The notes beneath the pieces were generated by a model. The model was not told the origin of the DNA. It saw only the letters and a list, made by a program, of their open reading frames with translations, and did no database searches. Made by a program: the position numbers and the translations under genes. From Kiritimatiellia bacterium (GTDB lineage Bacteria; Verrucomicrobiota; Kiritimatiellia; RFP12; UBA1067): a stretch of 46,578 nt of DNA. This document shows, one piece after another, positions 18,656-27,263 of the stretch (position 1 is its first letter; every line of letters begins with the position of its first letter). The DNA is taken from NCBI GenBank assembly GCA_017395505.1, contig JAFPUH010000035.1:1-46578 (forward strand), given 5' to 3'.

Positions 18656-19488
18656 GTCTCGTCCGCAAAAGCCATTACTTCCGAAATTCTCTCCGCGCCG
18701 CAAAGCAGCATCACAAGGCGGTCGATGCCAAGCGCCACGCCTGCCGCCGAACCAATCTTCGGCAGCTCGGAGAGGAAAGCCTCGTCAAGCGGATAGTCCG
18801 CCTCGCCCAGGGCCGCGCGCTCCGCTCGCGCCGCAACGAAGCGCCTAAGCTGCTCCTCGCCGTCGCAAAGTTCGGTGAAGCAGTTGGCGAGCTCGATGCC
18901 CCGCCAGTAGAACTCCCAGCGCTCGGCCACATCGCCGCGAAGCCTCGCCAGCGAGCATGCCTCGCGAGGGTAGTCCATCAGGAAGACCGGTCCCTTCGGC
19001 AGCGACGGCTCGATCTTCGTGGCCATGTCGAAATCGAAGCGGTCGGCGTCCCAATCCTTCCACGGATCCCACCCCGCATACCGCACATACGCCTCGCGGA
19101 CGGTAATGCGCCCAGGCGAACCCGCGTCCGGCGCGAGCGCCGCGAAGAGTCCCTCGAGGTCACGCGCGATGTCTTCGTATGTGGCGTTCAGGCGATACCA
19201 CTCGATCATGGTGAACTCGGGATTGTGGCGGCTGCCCTTCTCGCCGTCCCGAAAGCACGGCCCGATCTGGTATATCGTGTCCATCCCGGACGCTAAAAGC
19301 CGCTTCATCTGAAGCTCTGGCGAGGCGCGAAGGAAACCGCTTCCGCACGGAGGGCAGTCGATGTGAGGCTCAGGCGCGGGCGCCTTTATGCGAACCGCCG
19401 TCTCTACCTCGTCGAATCCACGGGCGTCGAAGTAGGCGCGAATCCGCCGCAGAATCGCGGCACGCCGCTTCAGCAGGGCGACGTTCAT
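18652..19488 (-). CDS. epmA: EF-P beta-lysylation protein EpmA (GenX/PoxA, lysyl-tRNA synthetase-like)
   Basis: 278 aa, a class II lysyl-tRNA synthetase catalytic core without the anticodon-binding domain. Motif 2 is visible in [21 protein letters not shown] and motif 3 in [12 protein letters not shown]. This stand-alone form attaches (R)-beta-lysine to elongation factor P, easing translation of polyproline stretches. It is shorter than the E. coli protein (325 aa) but the core is complete. The aminomutase EpmB and EF-P itself are not in this window. It overlaps the neighbouring genes by 4 nt on both sides. Several polyproline or Pro/Ala-rich proteins are encoded nearby, but no specific link can be drawn. 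Confidence 0.9.
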   Translation of the reverse strand: MNVALLKRRAAILRRIRAYFDARGFDEVETAVRIKAPAPEPHIDCPPCGSGFLRASPELQMKRLLASGMDTIYQIGPCFRDGEKGSRHNPEFTMIEWYRLNATYEDIARDLEGLFAALAPDAGSPGRITVREAYVRYAGWDPWKDWDADRFDFDMATKIEPSLPKGPVFLMDYPREACSLARLRGDVAERWEFYWRGIELANCFTELCDGEEQLRRFVAARAERAALGEADYPLDEAFLSELPKIGSAAGVALGIDRLVMLLCGAERISEVMAFADET

Positions 19489-20237
19489 TGCGCAGACATC
19501 GCCTTGACGACAGGCGCAGGCTGCTGGTTGTAGACGCGCGAATACGGCGGAACGGAATCCTTCAGCCAGACGTTGCCGCCGATCTCGGAGTCGTGTCCGA
19601 TCGTGGTGTCGCCGCCGAGTATCGTAGCGTTGGCGTATATGACTACGTTGTCCTCGATGTTCGGATGGCGCTTCAGCCCCTTTACGAGGGCGCCGCTCTG
19701 ATCCTTGCTGAACGAGAGGCCGCCGAGGGTGACGCCCTGATACAGCCTTACGTTACGCCCGATCACCGTAGTCTCGCCGATCACGACGCCAGTGCCGTGG
19801 TCGATGAAGAACCGCTCGCCTATCGTCGCGCCGGGGTGTATGTCGATGCCGGTCTTGGAATGGGCCAGCTCGCTCATTACGCGCGGCAGGATCGGCACGC
19901 CCAGCTTGTAGAGCTCATGCGCGAGGCGGTGGATCGTCACGGCGTAAAGCCCGGGATAGGCCATCACGACCTCCATACGGCTCGTCGCCGCGGGATCGCC
20001 GTCGTAAGCCGCCTGGACGTCGGTGTCGACGAGCCGCCTCACCTCAGGCAGACGCGCAACGAAATCGGCGACTATCGCCTTCGCGTCGCGGTCGGGGCAA
20101 AGCAGCACGATCTCGCGCTCCAGGTCGGACGCTATATTGTCCAGTGCCCCCTTCGCGTTAAGTTCACCGTACACGCACGGATGGAGAAAGGCCATGCCGT
20201 GCGTAACAAGGTGCGCAACTCTCTGCGGCAGAGTCAT
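19485..20237 (-). CDS. cysE: Serine O-acetyltransferase (EpsC/CysE type)
   Basis: 250 aa. Makes O-acetylserine from serine and acetyl-CoA, the first step of cysteine synthesis. The N-terminal ~110 residues are helical. The C-terminal half is a left-handed beta-helix with hexapeptide repeats, including the family signature [20 protein letters not shown], then [11 protein letters not shown] and LYQGVTLGG. The length and the mid-protein [14 protein letters not shown] region (here [10 protein letters not shown]) suit the short EpsC-like group. It starts 6 nt after the purL stop and ends in a 4-nt overlap with epmA. No cysteine-responsive leader is seen. Confidence 0.92.
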   Translation of the reverse strand: MTLPQRVAHLVTHGMAFLHPCVYGELNAKGALDNIASDLEREIVLLCPDRDAKAIVADFVARLPEVRRLVDTDVQAAYDGDPAATSRMEVVMAYPGLYAVTIHRLAHELYKLGVPILPRVMSELAHSKTGIDIHPGATIGERFFIDHGTGVVIGETTVIGRNVRLYQGVTLGGLSFSKDQSGALVKGLKRHPNIEDNVVIYANATILGGDTTIGHDSEIGGNVWLKDSVPPYSRVYNQQPAPVVKAMSAQ

Positions 20238-20243
20238 ACGGCA

Positions 20244-23200
20244 TCACTTGCTTGCGGCCGAAACCGCAAACTTGTAGGCGTTCTCGAACATGCGCATCCA
20301 AGGTCCGTTGACCTTGAAGACGCCCGGGTTGTAGCTCAGCTGGCACGCCCTGAAGCCGCGCTCGGGATGGGGCATGAGTATCGTGGCGCGTCCGTCGGTC
20401 GTCGTGAACGCAGTCTGGCCGCCGATGGATCCGTTCGGGTTGTACGGATAGCGCGTCGTGGGCTGGCCACGTCCGTCGACATATCTGGCGGCGCATATCG
20501 ACGGCGCAAAGCCGTCGGTCCATACGCGGCCCTCGCCGTGGGCCACGGCTATCGGAAGGCGCGACCCCTCCATGCCCTTGAAGAATATCGAGGGCGAAGG
20601 CTCGATCTCGATCGTCGCGTAGCGCGCCTCGAACTGCTCGGAGAGGTTCTTGACGAACTTCGGCCACATTTCGGCGCCGGGGATTATGTCCTTCAGCTGC
20701 GAAAGCATCTGGCAGCCGTTGCACACGCCGAGCGAGAACGTGTCCTTGCGGTGGAAGAACTTGCGGAACATCGCCTTGAGGCGCTTGTTGTAGAGTATCG
20801 AACGCGCCCAGCCGGAGCCGGCGCCAAGCACATCGCCGTAGCTGAAGCCGCCGCATGCGACGAGTCCGTTGAACGCCGCGAGATCGACGTCGCCGGAGAT
20901 CAGGTCGGACATGTGGACATCCTGGCACTCGAAGCCGGCGAGCGTGAAGGCGGCCGCCATTTCGATGTGGCCGTTCACACCCTGCTCGCGCAAGATCGCC
21001 ATCCTCGGCTTGAAGATCGGCCTTTCGACATTGAGCTTCTCGTCGGGATCGTATGTCAGGCTGAACGTAAGGCCGGGGTCCTGCTCGTCGAGGGCGTTGT
21101 CGTACTCCTCCTTCGCGGTAACGGGATTGTCGCGCAGCGCCTGCATCCTGTATGTCGTCTCGCTCCATGCGCGGCGCAGGTAGGTGAGATCGGTGGCTAT
21201 CGCCAGCCTCTCGCCCACGTACACCTTGAAGTCGCGCGAACTCTGGGTGACTGCGCCCGCGATGCAGGCTTCGACCTTAGCCGCCTTGAATATCTTGAGC
21301 ACCGCCGCGAGGTTCGTCTTGTCGGGATCCGTCTTGATGTTGTCGGTCACCTGAAGCACGGCGCCGGGCTGCTCGTTGAAGAGCTGCTCGAGGGCGTCGC
21401 CGCCGGGGAGCTTGGCGATGATGCCGCGTCCGCCTGTGATCGCCATTTCGGCCAGCGTCACGGCGAGTCCGCCGTCGGATCTGTCGTGGTAGGCGCGGGC
21501 GAGGCCGCCCTTGACGATCTTCTGCATCGCGTTGAAGAAGCGCTTGAGCGTCGCGGGGTCGGCGTCGGCGTGGCTGTCGCCGAGCTGTCCGTAGACCTGC
21601 GCGAGAGCCGTCGCGCCAAGCGGATGCTCGCCGTTCGCACCGAGATTGACGTAGACGAGATACGAGACCTCGCCCTTCCCGTCAGGCTTGAGGTCGGGCG
21701 TGAGCGTAAGGCGAACGTCGTTGACGGGCGCGAAGCTCGAGACGACGAGCGAAAGCGGCGCCACCTGGGTCTTCGTCTCGCCCTTGGAATCCTGCCAGGT
21801 CGTGTGCATCGAGCAGCTGTCCTTGCCGACAGGTATCGACACGCCGATCTTGGGGCAGAACCTGAGGCCGAGCTCCTGAACGGTATCGTAGAGTATCGCA
21901 TCCTCGCCGGGCTCGCCGCACGGCGCCATCCAGTTGGCGGAAAGCCTTATCTGCGAGACGTCGCCGACATCGGCCGCAGCGATGTTCGTCAAGGCTTCGG
22001 CGACGGCCATCCTTCCGCTCGCAGGGCCGTCGAGAAGCGCTATCGGGGTGCGCTCGCCTGTGGCCATGGCCTGACCCTCGCAGGTCTTGTAGCCCATCGT
22101 CGTGACGGCGCAGTCTGCGGCCGGCAGCTGGTATTTGCCGACCATCTGGTCGCGGGCGACGCGGCCTGTGACCGTCCTGTCGGTGATCGTGACGAGGAAC
22201 GTCTTGTCGGCGACCGCCGGCAGGTGCAGCACTCGCGTCAGCGCATCGAGGGGCTTCACGCCCTCGAAGTTCGTGCGCTCGTGGCGCCTCTTCACGCGCT
22301 TCACGTTGCGCACCATTCGCGGCGGCTTGCCGAGCAGCACCTTGATGTCCATGTCGATCGGCCTGTCGCCGAAGTGCTCGTCCTCGAGGATGAGCTGGCC
22401 ATCGCCGGTCGCGACCCCGATGAACGCCACCGGGCAGCGCTCGCGTTTGCAGAGGGCCTCGAAGAACTCCTTTGCGGCGGGCTTGAGCGCAAGCACGTAG
22501 CGCTCCTGTGCCTCGCAGCACCATATCTCCATGGGATTCATCGAGCGCTCTTCGTTGTGAACCTTCCTGAGCGAGAACCTGCCGCCGGTCGCCTCGACCA
22601 GCTCGGGGCATCCGTTCGAGAGACCGCCCGCGCCAATGTCGTGGACGGACAGTATGGGGTTCGCCTTTCCGAGATAGCTGCACGCATCGATTACGCCTTG
22701 GCAGCGGCGCTGCATCTCGGCGTTTCCGCGCTGGACGCTGTTGAAGTCGAGCGCCTCGGAGTTTGTGCCGGTCATCATCGAGCTCGCGGCGCCTCCGCCG
22801 AGGCCGATGCGCATCGCAGGACCGCCGATCTGGACTATCAGCGAGCCCACCTTCACGTCCTTCTTCTGGACCTGCGAGCGGCGGATGACACCCATGCCGC
22901 CGGCGAGCATTATCGGCTTGTGGTAGCCGCGAAGTTCGCCTGCAACCTCGCCTTCATACGTGCGGAAGAAGCCGCATAGCTGCGGACGGCCGAATTCGTT
23001 GCCGAACGCCGCGCCGCCGATCGGTCCCTCCGTCATTATCTGGAGGGGCGTCGCGAGCCTTGTCGGGAAATCGGCGAAGACGCGCTCCCAAGGCTGGGGA
23101 TAGCCGGGAATCCTGAGGTTCGACACCATGAAGCCGCAGATTCCGGCGATTGTGCGCGAGCCGGTGCCAGTCGCAGCCTCGTCGCGAATTTCGCCGCCGA

Positions 23201-24125
23201 CGCCGGTGGCCGCGCCCGGGTACGGAGAGATCGCCGTCGGATGGTTGTGGGTCTCGACCTTCATGAGCTGGTCGAGCTGATCGGGCTTGAAGCTGTAGCG
23301 GTTCGTCTTGGGGTCGATCGCGAAGACGCTCGTCTTGAAGCCGGACACGACCGCCGAATTGTCCTTGTAGGCCGAAAGCGTATCCTTCGGACGCTTCGCG
23401 TGGGTGTTCTTTATCATCTCGAAAAGCGACTTCGGCTGCTTCTTGCCGTCGATGATGAACTCGGCGCCGAAGATCTTGTGGCGGCAGTGCTCGGAATTCA
23501 CCTGCCCGAACATCACAAGCTCGGTGTCAGTCGGGTTGCGACCCGCTGCGGCGAAGCTCTTGGCGAGATACTCCATCTCAGGCTCGCTGATCGCAAGGCC
23601 GATCTCCTCGTTGGCCTCGCGGATGGCCTCGACGCCCTTCGACATGACGTCGTAAGTGCGGCCGGGCTTCGGCTCGCCGACCTCGAAAAGATCATCGATT
23701 CCGAGATAGACGCCCTCGGTCATCTTGTCGTAGAGCGCGGCATAAGCCTTGTCGGAGAGCGGCTTCGACACCTCGAAGCGGATTCCGCGCTCGACGCGGG
23801 CAATCGTCTTGAGGCCGCAGTTGCGGAAAATGTCGGTCGCCTTCGAGCTCCACGGCGAAATCGTGCCCTTGCGCGGGGTGACGAAAAAGCGGGTGCCGTC
23901 ATCAGCAGCCGGTCCCTCGCAAGCACCCTCTGCGCTCAACAGGCTGGACGCACGCTGCAGCTCGTCTTCGGAGATCTCCTTGCCGGCCACGGGCTCAAGC
24001 GCATATACCCACTTTGCGAAAATCGTCAACGGACCAAGCTCTGGATCGAGCTTCGCAATGGCATCCTTAATCGCGTCAAGCCTGAAAGGCGAATAGGCAT
24101 CGGTTCCAAGTAGCAGAGTCATCAT
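20244..24125 (-). CDS. purL: Phosphoribosylformylglycinamidine synthase, single-chain (PurL with glutaminase domain)
   Basis: 1293 aa, the long form that fuses PurS-like, PurL and PurQ parts. It converts FGAR plus glutamine and ATP to FGAM. Seen are [20 protein letters not shown] near residue 290, [17 protein letters not shown], and [18 protein letters not shown]. The C-terminal class I glutaminase has [15 protein letters not shown], the nucleophile region [11 protein letters not shown] and the PHPERGFR catalytic motif. Two tandem ATGs (24125 and 24122) follow AAGGAGAC; the second has the better spacing. It heads an operon with cysE, epmA and the DUF1570 gene. Confidence 0.97.
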   Translation of the reverse strand: MMTLLLGTDAYSPFRLDAIKDAIAKLDPELGPLTIFAKWVYALEPVAGKEISEDELQRASSLLSAEGACEGPAADDGTRFFVTPRKGTISPWSSKATDIFRNCGLKTIARVERGIRFEVSKPLSDKAYAALYDKMTEGVYLGIDDLFEVGEPKPGRTYDVMSKGVEAIREANEEIGLAISEPEMEYLAKSFAAAGRNPTDTELVMFGQVNSEHCRHKIFGAEFIIDGKKQPKSLFEMIKNTHAKRPKDTLSAYKDNSAVVSGFKTSVFAIDPKTNRYSFKPDQLDQLMKVETHNHPTAISPYPGAATGVGGEIRDEAATGTGSRTIAGICGFMVSNLRIPGYPQPWERVFADFPTRLATPLQIMTEGPIGGAAFGNEFGRPQLCGFFRTYEGEVAGELRGYHKPIMLAGGMGVIRRSQVQKKDVKVGSLIVQIGGPAMRIGLGGGAASSMMTGTNSEALDFNSVQRGNAEMQRRCQGVIDACSYLGKANPILSVHDIGAGGLSNGCPELVEATGGRFSLRKVHNEERSMNPMEIWCCEAQERYVLALKPAAKEFFEALCKRERCPVAFIGVATGDGQLILEDEHFGDRPIDMDIKVLLGKPPRMVRNVKRVKRRHERTNFEGVKPLDALTRVLHLPAVADKTFLVTITDRTVTGRVARDQMVGKYQLPAADCAVTTMGYKTCEGQAMATGERTPIALLDGPASGRMAVAEALTNIAAADVGDVSQIRLSANWMAPCGEPGEDAILYDTVQELGLRFCPKIGVSIPVGKDSCSMHTTWQDSKGETKTQVAPLSLVVSSFAPVNDVRLTLTPDLKPDGKGEVSYLVYVNLGANGEHPLGATALAQVYGQLGDSHADADPATLKRFFNAMQKIVKGGLARAYHDRSDGGLAVTLAEMAITGGRGIIAKLPGGDALEQLFNEQPGAVLQVTDNIKTDPDKTNLAAVLKIFKAAKVEACIAGAVTQSSRDFKVYVGERLAIATDLTYLRRAWSETTYRMQALRDNPVTAKEEYDNALDEQDPGLTFSLTYDPDEKLNVERPIFKPRMAILREQGVNGHIEMAAAFTLAGFECQDVHMSDLISGDVDLAAFNGLVACGGFSYGDVLGAGSGWARSILYNKRLKAMFRKFFHRKDTFSLGVCNGCQMLSQLKDIIPGAEMWPKFVKNLSEQFEARYATIEIEPSPSIFFKGMEGSRLPIAVAHGEGRVWTDGFAPSICAARYVDGRGQPTTRYPYNPNGSIGGQTAFTTTDGRATILMPHPERGFRACQLSYNPGVFKVNGPWMRMFENAYKFAVSAASK

Positions 24126-24151
24126 TTGTCTCCTTGTAAAGATGTTCGTAT

Positions 24152-24160
24152 ATTATACCA
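24152..24160 (-). promoter_or_regulatory. Promoter of the purL operon
   Basis: Minus strand TGGTATAAT, TATAAT at 24152-24157. The leader of about 20 nt carries AAGGAGA before the tandem start codons. No PurR-like or purine riboswitch sequence is recognised. Confidence 0.75.
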
Positions 24161-24171
24161 TAATTTCGGTC

Positions 24172-24223
24172 GGCGGTGCGTCGTTTCGCTCGGTCTCGGA
24201 ATGAGCCGCAACAACGCACCGCC
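24172..24223. repeat. Inverted repeat upstream of the purL promoter
   Basis: GGCGGTGCGT (24172-24181) and ACGCACCGCC (24214-24223) form perfect 10-bp arms around a 32-nt loop. It sits just upstream of the -10 and could be an operator or the boundary of the accessory region. From here to about 24390 I see no gene; there is a GC-rich low-complexity stretch near 24330-24360. Confidence 0.6.
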
Positions 24224-24390
24224 CAGACACGAAAACCCGCGTGTCACGCCCCACACATACATACTACTCGTTTGAGGGGCACCCAAAAGAAAAACTTTTT
24301 TCAAGAACTTTCTATCGCGCGTGTACGTGTAGGCGCCCGCGCCCACACCCGCGCCCGTTGGAATGTTATTACTCTTGTAAGTGTTATATA

Positions 24391-24413
24391 GGCTAGCCCC
24401 TAAAGGGCTAGCC
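24391..24413. repeat. Strong hairpin GGCTAGCCC/GGGCTAGCC
   Basis: Perfect 9-bp arms around CTAAA, followed on the plus strand by TTATCT. It may be a bidirectional terminator or part of the palindrome-rich island. A further CTAGCC copy lies at 24418-24423. Confidence 0.6.
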
Positions 24414-24481
24414 TTATCTAGCCAGTGTACTTATTTAAGAAGCTCTAGACTGAAAGGCGTTTTCACAGGCTGGCGGGGCAA

Positions 24482-24652
24482 GGCTCAAGGTTGCGCAACC
24501 TTGAGCCCTTACCCTGCGCAACCCCAACCTATTCAGCTGCGCAACCCCAAGGCCTTCCGCTGCGTAACCCTGACAAGTTCCGAAGCGGAGCCAAAACCCG
24601 CCAAATTGCGCATTGGTTGGTATCAAGTCTGCGCAACCTTGAGCCTCGCCCA
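24482..24652. repeat. Array A: 23-bp periodic TGCGCA-centred repeats
   Basis: TGCGCA or near-TGCGCA cores start at 24492, 24515, 24538, 24561 (TGCGTA), 24584 (degenerate AGCGGA), 24607 and 24630, exactly 23 bp apart. Most units read TGCGCAACCYYRA plus a variable tail. The first core lies inside a perfect 26-bp palindrome (24482-24507). There are no spacers: the units abut, so it is not a CRISPR array. The pattern resembles iterons or clustered operator sites. No binding protein is identified. Confidence 0.8.
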
Positions 24653-24666
24653 GCCAGACGGACTGG

Positions 24667-24849
24667 TCCAGGCGGGCAAGGCGTCAAAGGCCCAGGACCC
24701 CAGACCATTTTGTCCCGCAACTTTTCGTATTGGGGTCCCAGGACCCTACACGTCAAACCCCTAGGACTTTGACCCCTTGAGTCCTAGGACTTTACACCTC
24801 AAAGTCCTAGGACTTCATACCCCAAACCCCTAGGACTTTGCTCCCCTCT
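24667..24849. repeat. Array B: 23-bp tandem repeats centred on CCTAGG
   Basis: Five clear 23-bp units occupy 24735-24757, 24758-24780, 24781-24803, 24804-24826 and 24827-24849. Their cores are CCCAGG (24737) and CCTAGG (24760, 24783, 24806, 24829). A further CCCAGG core at 24691 is in the same register, and a TCCAGG at 24667 is one base off. Each core is the middle of an imperfect palindrome of the type AAGTCCTAGGACTT. The register is shifted by 8 bp relative to array A. Confidence 0.85.
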
Positions 24850-24884
24850 CCGCGTACCCCCTTCTGGCTGTTAGCCAAGCTCAA

Positions 24885-24950
24885 AAAGTTCAGCACTTTA
24901 TGTGGTAAAGTCCTTAACTTCGTACATGAAAGTCCCGAACTTTTTAATTG
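24885..24950. repeat. Array C: three 22-bp units with AAAGTYC..ACTTT palindromes
   Basis: AAAGTTCAGCACTTT, AAAGTCCTTAACTTC and AAAGTCCCGAACTTT begin at 24885, 24907 and 24929, 22 bp apart. The half-sites AAAGTCC and GGACTTT are those of array B, so this looks like a diverged continuation in a more AT-rich context. It ends about 50 bp beyond the 3' end of the unknown 346-aa gene. An 8-T run (24961-24967 region) follows. Confidence 0.7.
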
Positions 24951-24999
24951 TGCCTCACATGTTTTTTTAGCGCTTGATGTCATGGACAGATAAACACAA

Positions 25000-26040
25000 T
25001 TAGGGTTTTACTTTAATGATTCTAAGGCCAACTCTAATCCATGAAAAAGAATCATGCTCCTCAATATATACAAACTTGGTCAATGAATTTCCAGGTCCAT
25101 AATGTTGACGCCTAATGAAGCCTCGCACTCGCACAGACTGGCGCTCTTTCCCTTCTTTGCCCAATGTAACGGTCTCTTCGATACGATCCGTCTTGTTTAC
25201 AACATAACGGCACCTTTCGGTTAGCGACACTCGCTGATAATTGAGCGTGCCGTAAATCTGTTTTTCCTTACGTGGATTGTTATGTCGCTTAAACTGCGAT
25301 TCCACAATAATCGGCACCTGGTCAAGCTTGCGCAATATAATGAACTTGAACGCATACATCAAAGCCGCTGAAAACTTGGCAGTTATTTCGTCCATATCCA
25401 ATGTGACAATATTACTAAACATAAAGCCATCAGCAGGATTCAATTCTTCAACAACCACCTTTTCTCGTATGGCAGTTATTTCATCAAGCATGAATATTCG
25501 ACGCAATTCCCCATTCTTTCCTGATGAATCTATACATGCCATTGAACAATCAAGGCTTTTTTCACTTTGGTTGTAATAAAGCAATATGCCAATAACATCA
25601 TCAAAGAGAGGATGCGCAAAATCAGAATACAATACAAGCGGTTTGCTCAGATTATCAATTAGAAATTGCTCATCAATGCCTTCTGGGATCGCTATTTCAT
25701 TTATGTACTGCGAAGCCTCTGAAGTAATAAGATAAAGTGGCTTTATACTACCCGATTGCAGGAGTATGAAGAATCTTCTGCCCCACTGCTCGCTTTGGGC
25801 TAGTAGCTCTTGCGGAGATACAGTCTCGACTGGCCGCCCGGTTTGCACAGAGTGATACATGATATAGTGTTGCGCAAACAAATGCCCCAGCGTTATACAT
25901 TTTTTACGCAATGGGGCATTCTCATCCAACGAAAGCCTGTTTTTAGGCATCCTGAAATCTTCTTGCAAACACATCAGAAGGCTTTCAAATGTCTCGACAT
26001 TCTTAAATGCCTTATAGAATTCAACAATACTGTTTTTCAT
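25000..26040 (-). CDS. Protein of unknown family, 346 aa, in AT-rich island
   Basis: I do not recognise the family with confidence. No signal peptide or membrane segment is visible, so it should be cytoplasmic. The N-terminal half is helical (HLFAQHYIMYHSV, EQWGRRFFILLQSG). The C-terminal 60 residues carry VRGFIRRQHYGPGNSL, then KFVYIEEH. This R-G-x-x-R-R-Q-x-Y-G-P-G-x-S pattern resembles a C-terminal motif I associate with plasmid/phage hypothetical proteins, including AcrVA2-like ones; that is recollection, not a search result. Base composition is distinctly more AT-rich than neighbouring genes, suggesting transfer. It has its own extended -10 promoter and a GAGAGGA ribosome site before ATG 26040. 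It reads towards the repeat arrays. Confidence 0.8.
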   Translation of the reverse strand: MKNSIVEFYKAFKNVETFESLLMCLQEDFRMPKNRLSLDENAPLRKKCITLGHLFAQHYIMYHSVQTGRPVETVSPQELLAQSEQWGRRFFILLQSGSIKPLYLITSEASQYINEIAIPEGIDEQFLIDNLSKPLVLYSDFAHPLFDDVIGILLYYNQSEKSLDCSMACIDSSGKNGELRRIFMLDEITAIREKVVVEELNPADGFMFSNIVTLDMDEITAKFSAALMYAFKFIILRKLDQVPIIVESQFKRHNNPRKEKQIYGTLNYQRVSLTERCRYVVNKTDRIEETVTLGKEGKERQSVRVRGFIRRQHYGPGNSLTKFVYIEEHDSFSWIRVGLRIIKVKP

Positions 26041-26061
26041 AGCATCCTCTCTTACGAATGC

Positions 26062-26070
26062 AGTATACCA
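26062..26070 (-). promoter_or_regulatory. Promoter of the unknown 346-aa gene
   Basis: Minus strand TGGTATACT (TATACT at 26062-26067). Predicted leader of about 15 nt contains GAGAGGA before the ATG at 26040. Confidence 0.65.
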
Positions 26071-26100
26071 AATTCTGGGACTAAATTACAAATGTAAACG

Positions 26101-26240
26101 CTACTTCGAGCGAAGCGAGTGTCGAGCATGCTTGAAAACGCCTAGCGCTGAGCGTCTCTAGGCGAGGTCGCACCGAGCGCGAAGAACTAATGCGTTCGCG
26201 CGTTCGCACAAATTCGTGCCGCGCTCATTTCAAGCGCGGC
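26101..26240. repeat. Hairpin-rich intergenic stretch after the DUF3800 gene
   Basis: Several inverted repeats are packed here: GCCTAG..CTAGGC (26140-26163 region), TGCGTTCGCGCGTTCGCA-like symmetry, GCAC..GTGC, and GCCGCGCT (26218-26225) with AGCGCGGC (26233-26240). The last hairpin starts 5 nt after the DUF3800 stop and may terminate its transcript, although no T-run follows. No gene is supported. Confidence 0.55.
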
Positions 26241-26245
26241 TTATG

Positions 26246-26944
26246 TCACCACAACTTGCGTGAAAGCGGCTTTAGATAATTCTTCTTCAGGTTCTTCTCC
26301 CCGCCGAAAAAGGCGCTCTCAGACGAGGATATCACCCCTAATCCTTCAACCTTTGCCTTCACCAACTCGAGAGTACACGCCAGGTCTGCGACCTGAAATA
26401 GCCTATAGTTCTCCGGCGAAACCTGAGGAACAAATTCCGTTTTGCCGGAATAGATGGCAAACGCTTCCTTTAACAGCTCCTTGACCTTTGCCTGTCCGTT
26501 GTCGTAATAGACCTTGAGCTTGTCGTACGAATCGAAATCGGACTTGTGCTCAAAAATGAATCCCACGATCTGCTGCAAAAGCGTATCATGTATCGCATCC
26601 TGCCGTGTGTTGAAATGCTTGTCAACCCTGAAGCAATGGTATGCAACATCGACCTTTTGGAAGAACACGAGCAAATGTCGCATTATGCCTCTGCGCTCCT
26701 GTCGCGACATTCTGGCATACTCATTCTCGCGCCTGACAAGCGGTCCGGCATGTACGCAATGTCCGCGCTTAAGTCCCATTTGGAACAGAGCGTCTTCAAG
26801 CTTGGCTATTTCGTCCGCTATCTGTATGCTCTGGTCATGAAAGACCATACACAAAATATATTGGCGAGAGGACGAATCCATGCTTTCCGGGACAAAGCTA
26901 CCAGACTCGTCTACAAAGACACTTATCTCTCTAGTTCTCTTCAT
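26246..26944 (-). CDS. DUF3800 domain protein
   Basis: 232 aa. Family hallmarks are the N-terminal SVFVDESGSF (about residues 8-17), HAGPLVRREN, YYDNGQAKVKELL (about 146) and FQVADLACTLE near the C-terminus. These conserved acidic residues fit the predicted RNase H-like fold of DUF3800; the biochemical activity is not established. The family is often found in mobile or defence-associated loci. The ATG follows AGGAA at very short spacing. A roughly 100-nt hairpin-rich leader separates it from an extended -10 promoter (27052-27060). Its base composition is lower in GC than the flanking housekeeping genes. Confidence 0.85.
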   Translation of the reverse strand: MKRTREISVFVDESGSFVPESMDSSSRQYILCMVFHDQSIQIADEIAKLEDALFQMGLKRGHCVHAGPLVRRENEYARMSRQERRGIMRHLLVFFQKVDVAYHCFRVDKHFNTRQDAIHDTLLQQIVGFIFEHKSDFDSYDKLKVYYDNGQAKVKELLKEAFAIYSGKTEFVPQVSPENYRLFQVADLACTLELVKAKVEGLGVISSSESAFFGGEKNLKKNYLKPLSRKLW

Positions 26945-27045
26945 TTCCTAGCGTCTACCCGATAAGACAATGGCGAGGACTAAGCCTCGCCATAGGCAGG
27001 AAAGTTTCCCGCGTGCCGGTGACTCCAGCCTTTCAGCCTTTGTCG
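26945..27045 (-). other. Structured 5' leader of the DUF3800 gene
   Basis: On the minus strand three hairpins follow one another: GCTGG-AGTCA-CCGGC, GCGGGAA-ACT-TTCCTGC, and a 9-bp stem ATGGCGAGG/CCTCGCCAT (26970-26993). It starts about 7 nt after a TATAAT. It may be a regulatory leader or a short RNA ended by the last hairpin. I could not match it to a known riboswitch class. Confidence 0.5.
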
Positions 27046-27051
27046 GCGCAT

Positions 27052-27060
27052 ATTATAGCA
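27052..27060 (-). promoter_or_regulatory. Extended -10 promoter upstream of DUF3800
   Basis: Minus strand TGCTATAAT, TATAAT at 27052-27057. It sits just downstream of the candidate RNA terminator (27068-27105), consistent with a separate transcription unit. Confidence 0.65.
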
Positions 27061-27067
27061 AATATTT

Positions 27068-27232
27068 TGGATAAAACGCAATGGGAATTTATCTCCCTGT
27101 TGCGTACGCTGCACGGGTTAGGTTGCCCACCCCGCGCTTTTCTCCACTCCACTTCACCCGAAGTGTGGGAGCTACGGCCGGCTTTTCTGCCCGACCGGTA
27201 TGTCAAAGAACCTTACCCTTATCGCGAAGAAC
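27068..27232 (-). ncRNA. Candidate structured non-coding RNA, about 160 nt
   Basis: Between yycJ and DUF3800 there is no supported gene, but the minus strand folds well. GGGTAAGGTT pairs with AACCTAACCC with a single mismatch, closing a junction with two inner hairpins: GGTCGGGC-AGAAAA-GCCGGCC (one bulge) and a long stem around CACTTC-GGGT-GAAGTG. The loop/linker AGAAAAGC occurs twice. A promoter-like TGGTATTAT (27239-27247) precedes it. The 3' end is a hairpin ACGCAA..TTGCGT (27076-27105) followed by TTTTATCC, like a terminator. Length would suit 6S RNA, but the branched fold does not match the 6S rod, so the class is unknown. Confidence 0.5.
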
Positions 27233-27238
27233 ACCTAT

Positions 27239-27247
27239 ATAATACCA
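27239..27247 (-). promoter_or_regulatory. Promoter of the candidate structured RNA
   Basis: Minus strand TGGTATTAT, one base from the window's usual TGGTATAAT. It lies just past the yycJ stop at 27264, and predicted +1 is near 27232. Confidence 0.5.
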
Positions 27248-27263
27248 AATCGCCACGTGGGAA

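Noticed and set aside
19488..22979. Very long open frame on the plus strand opposite purL and cysE
   Set aside because: It is antisense to well-conserved genes; the long opening is a by-product of high GC and codon bias, with no recognisable protein motifs.
24482..24950. CRISPR array
   Set aside because: Units abut with no spacers, are palindromic and 22-23 bp long, and no cas genes are near.
26945..27060. Known riboswitch (cobalamin, c-di-GMP or SAM type) before DUF3800
   Set aside because: Short similarities only; the conserved core motifs of these classes are not present.
27068..27232. 6S RNA assignment
   Set aside because: Length fits but the predicted branched fold lacks the long rod with a central bubble; left as an unclassified candidate.
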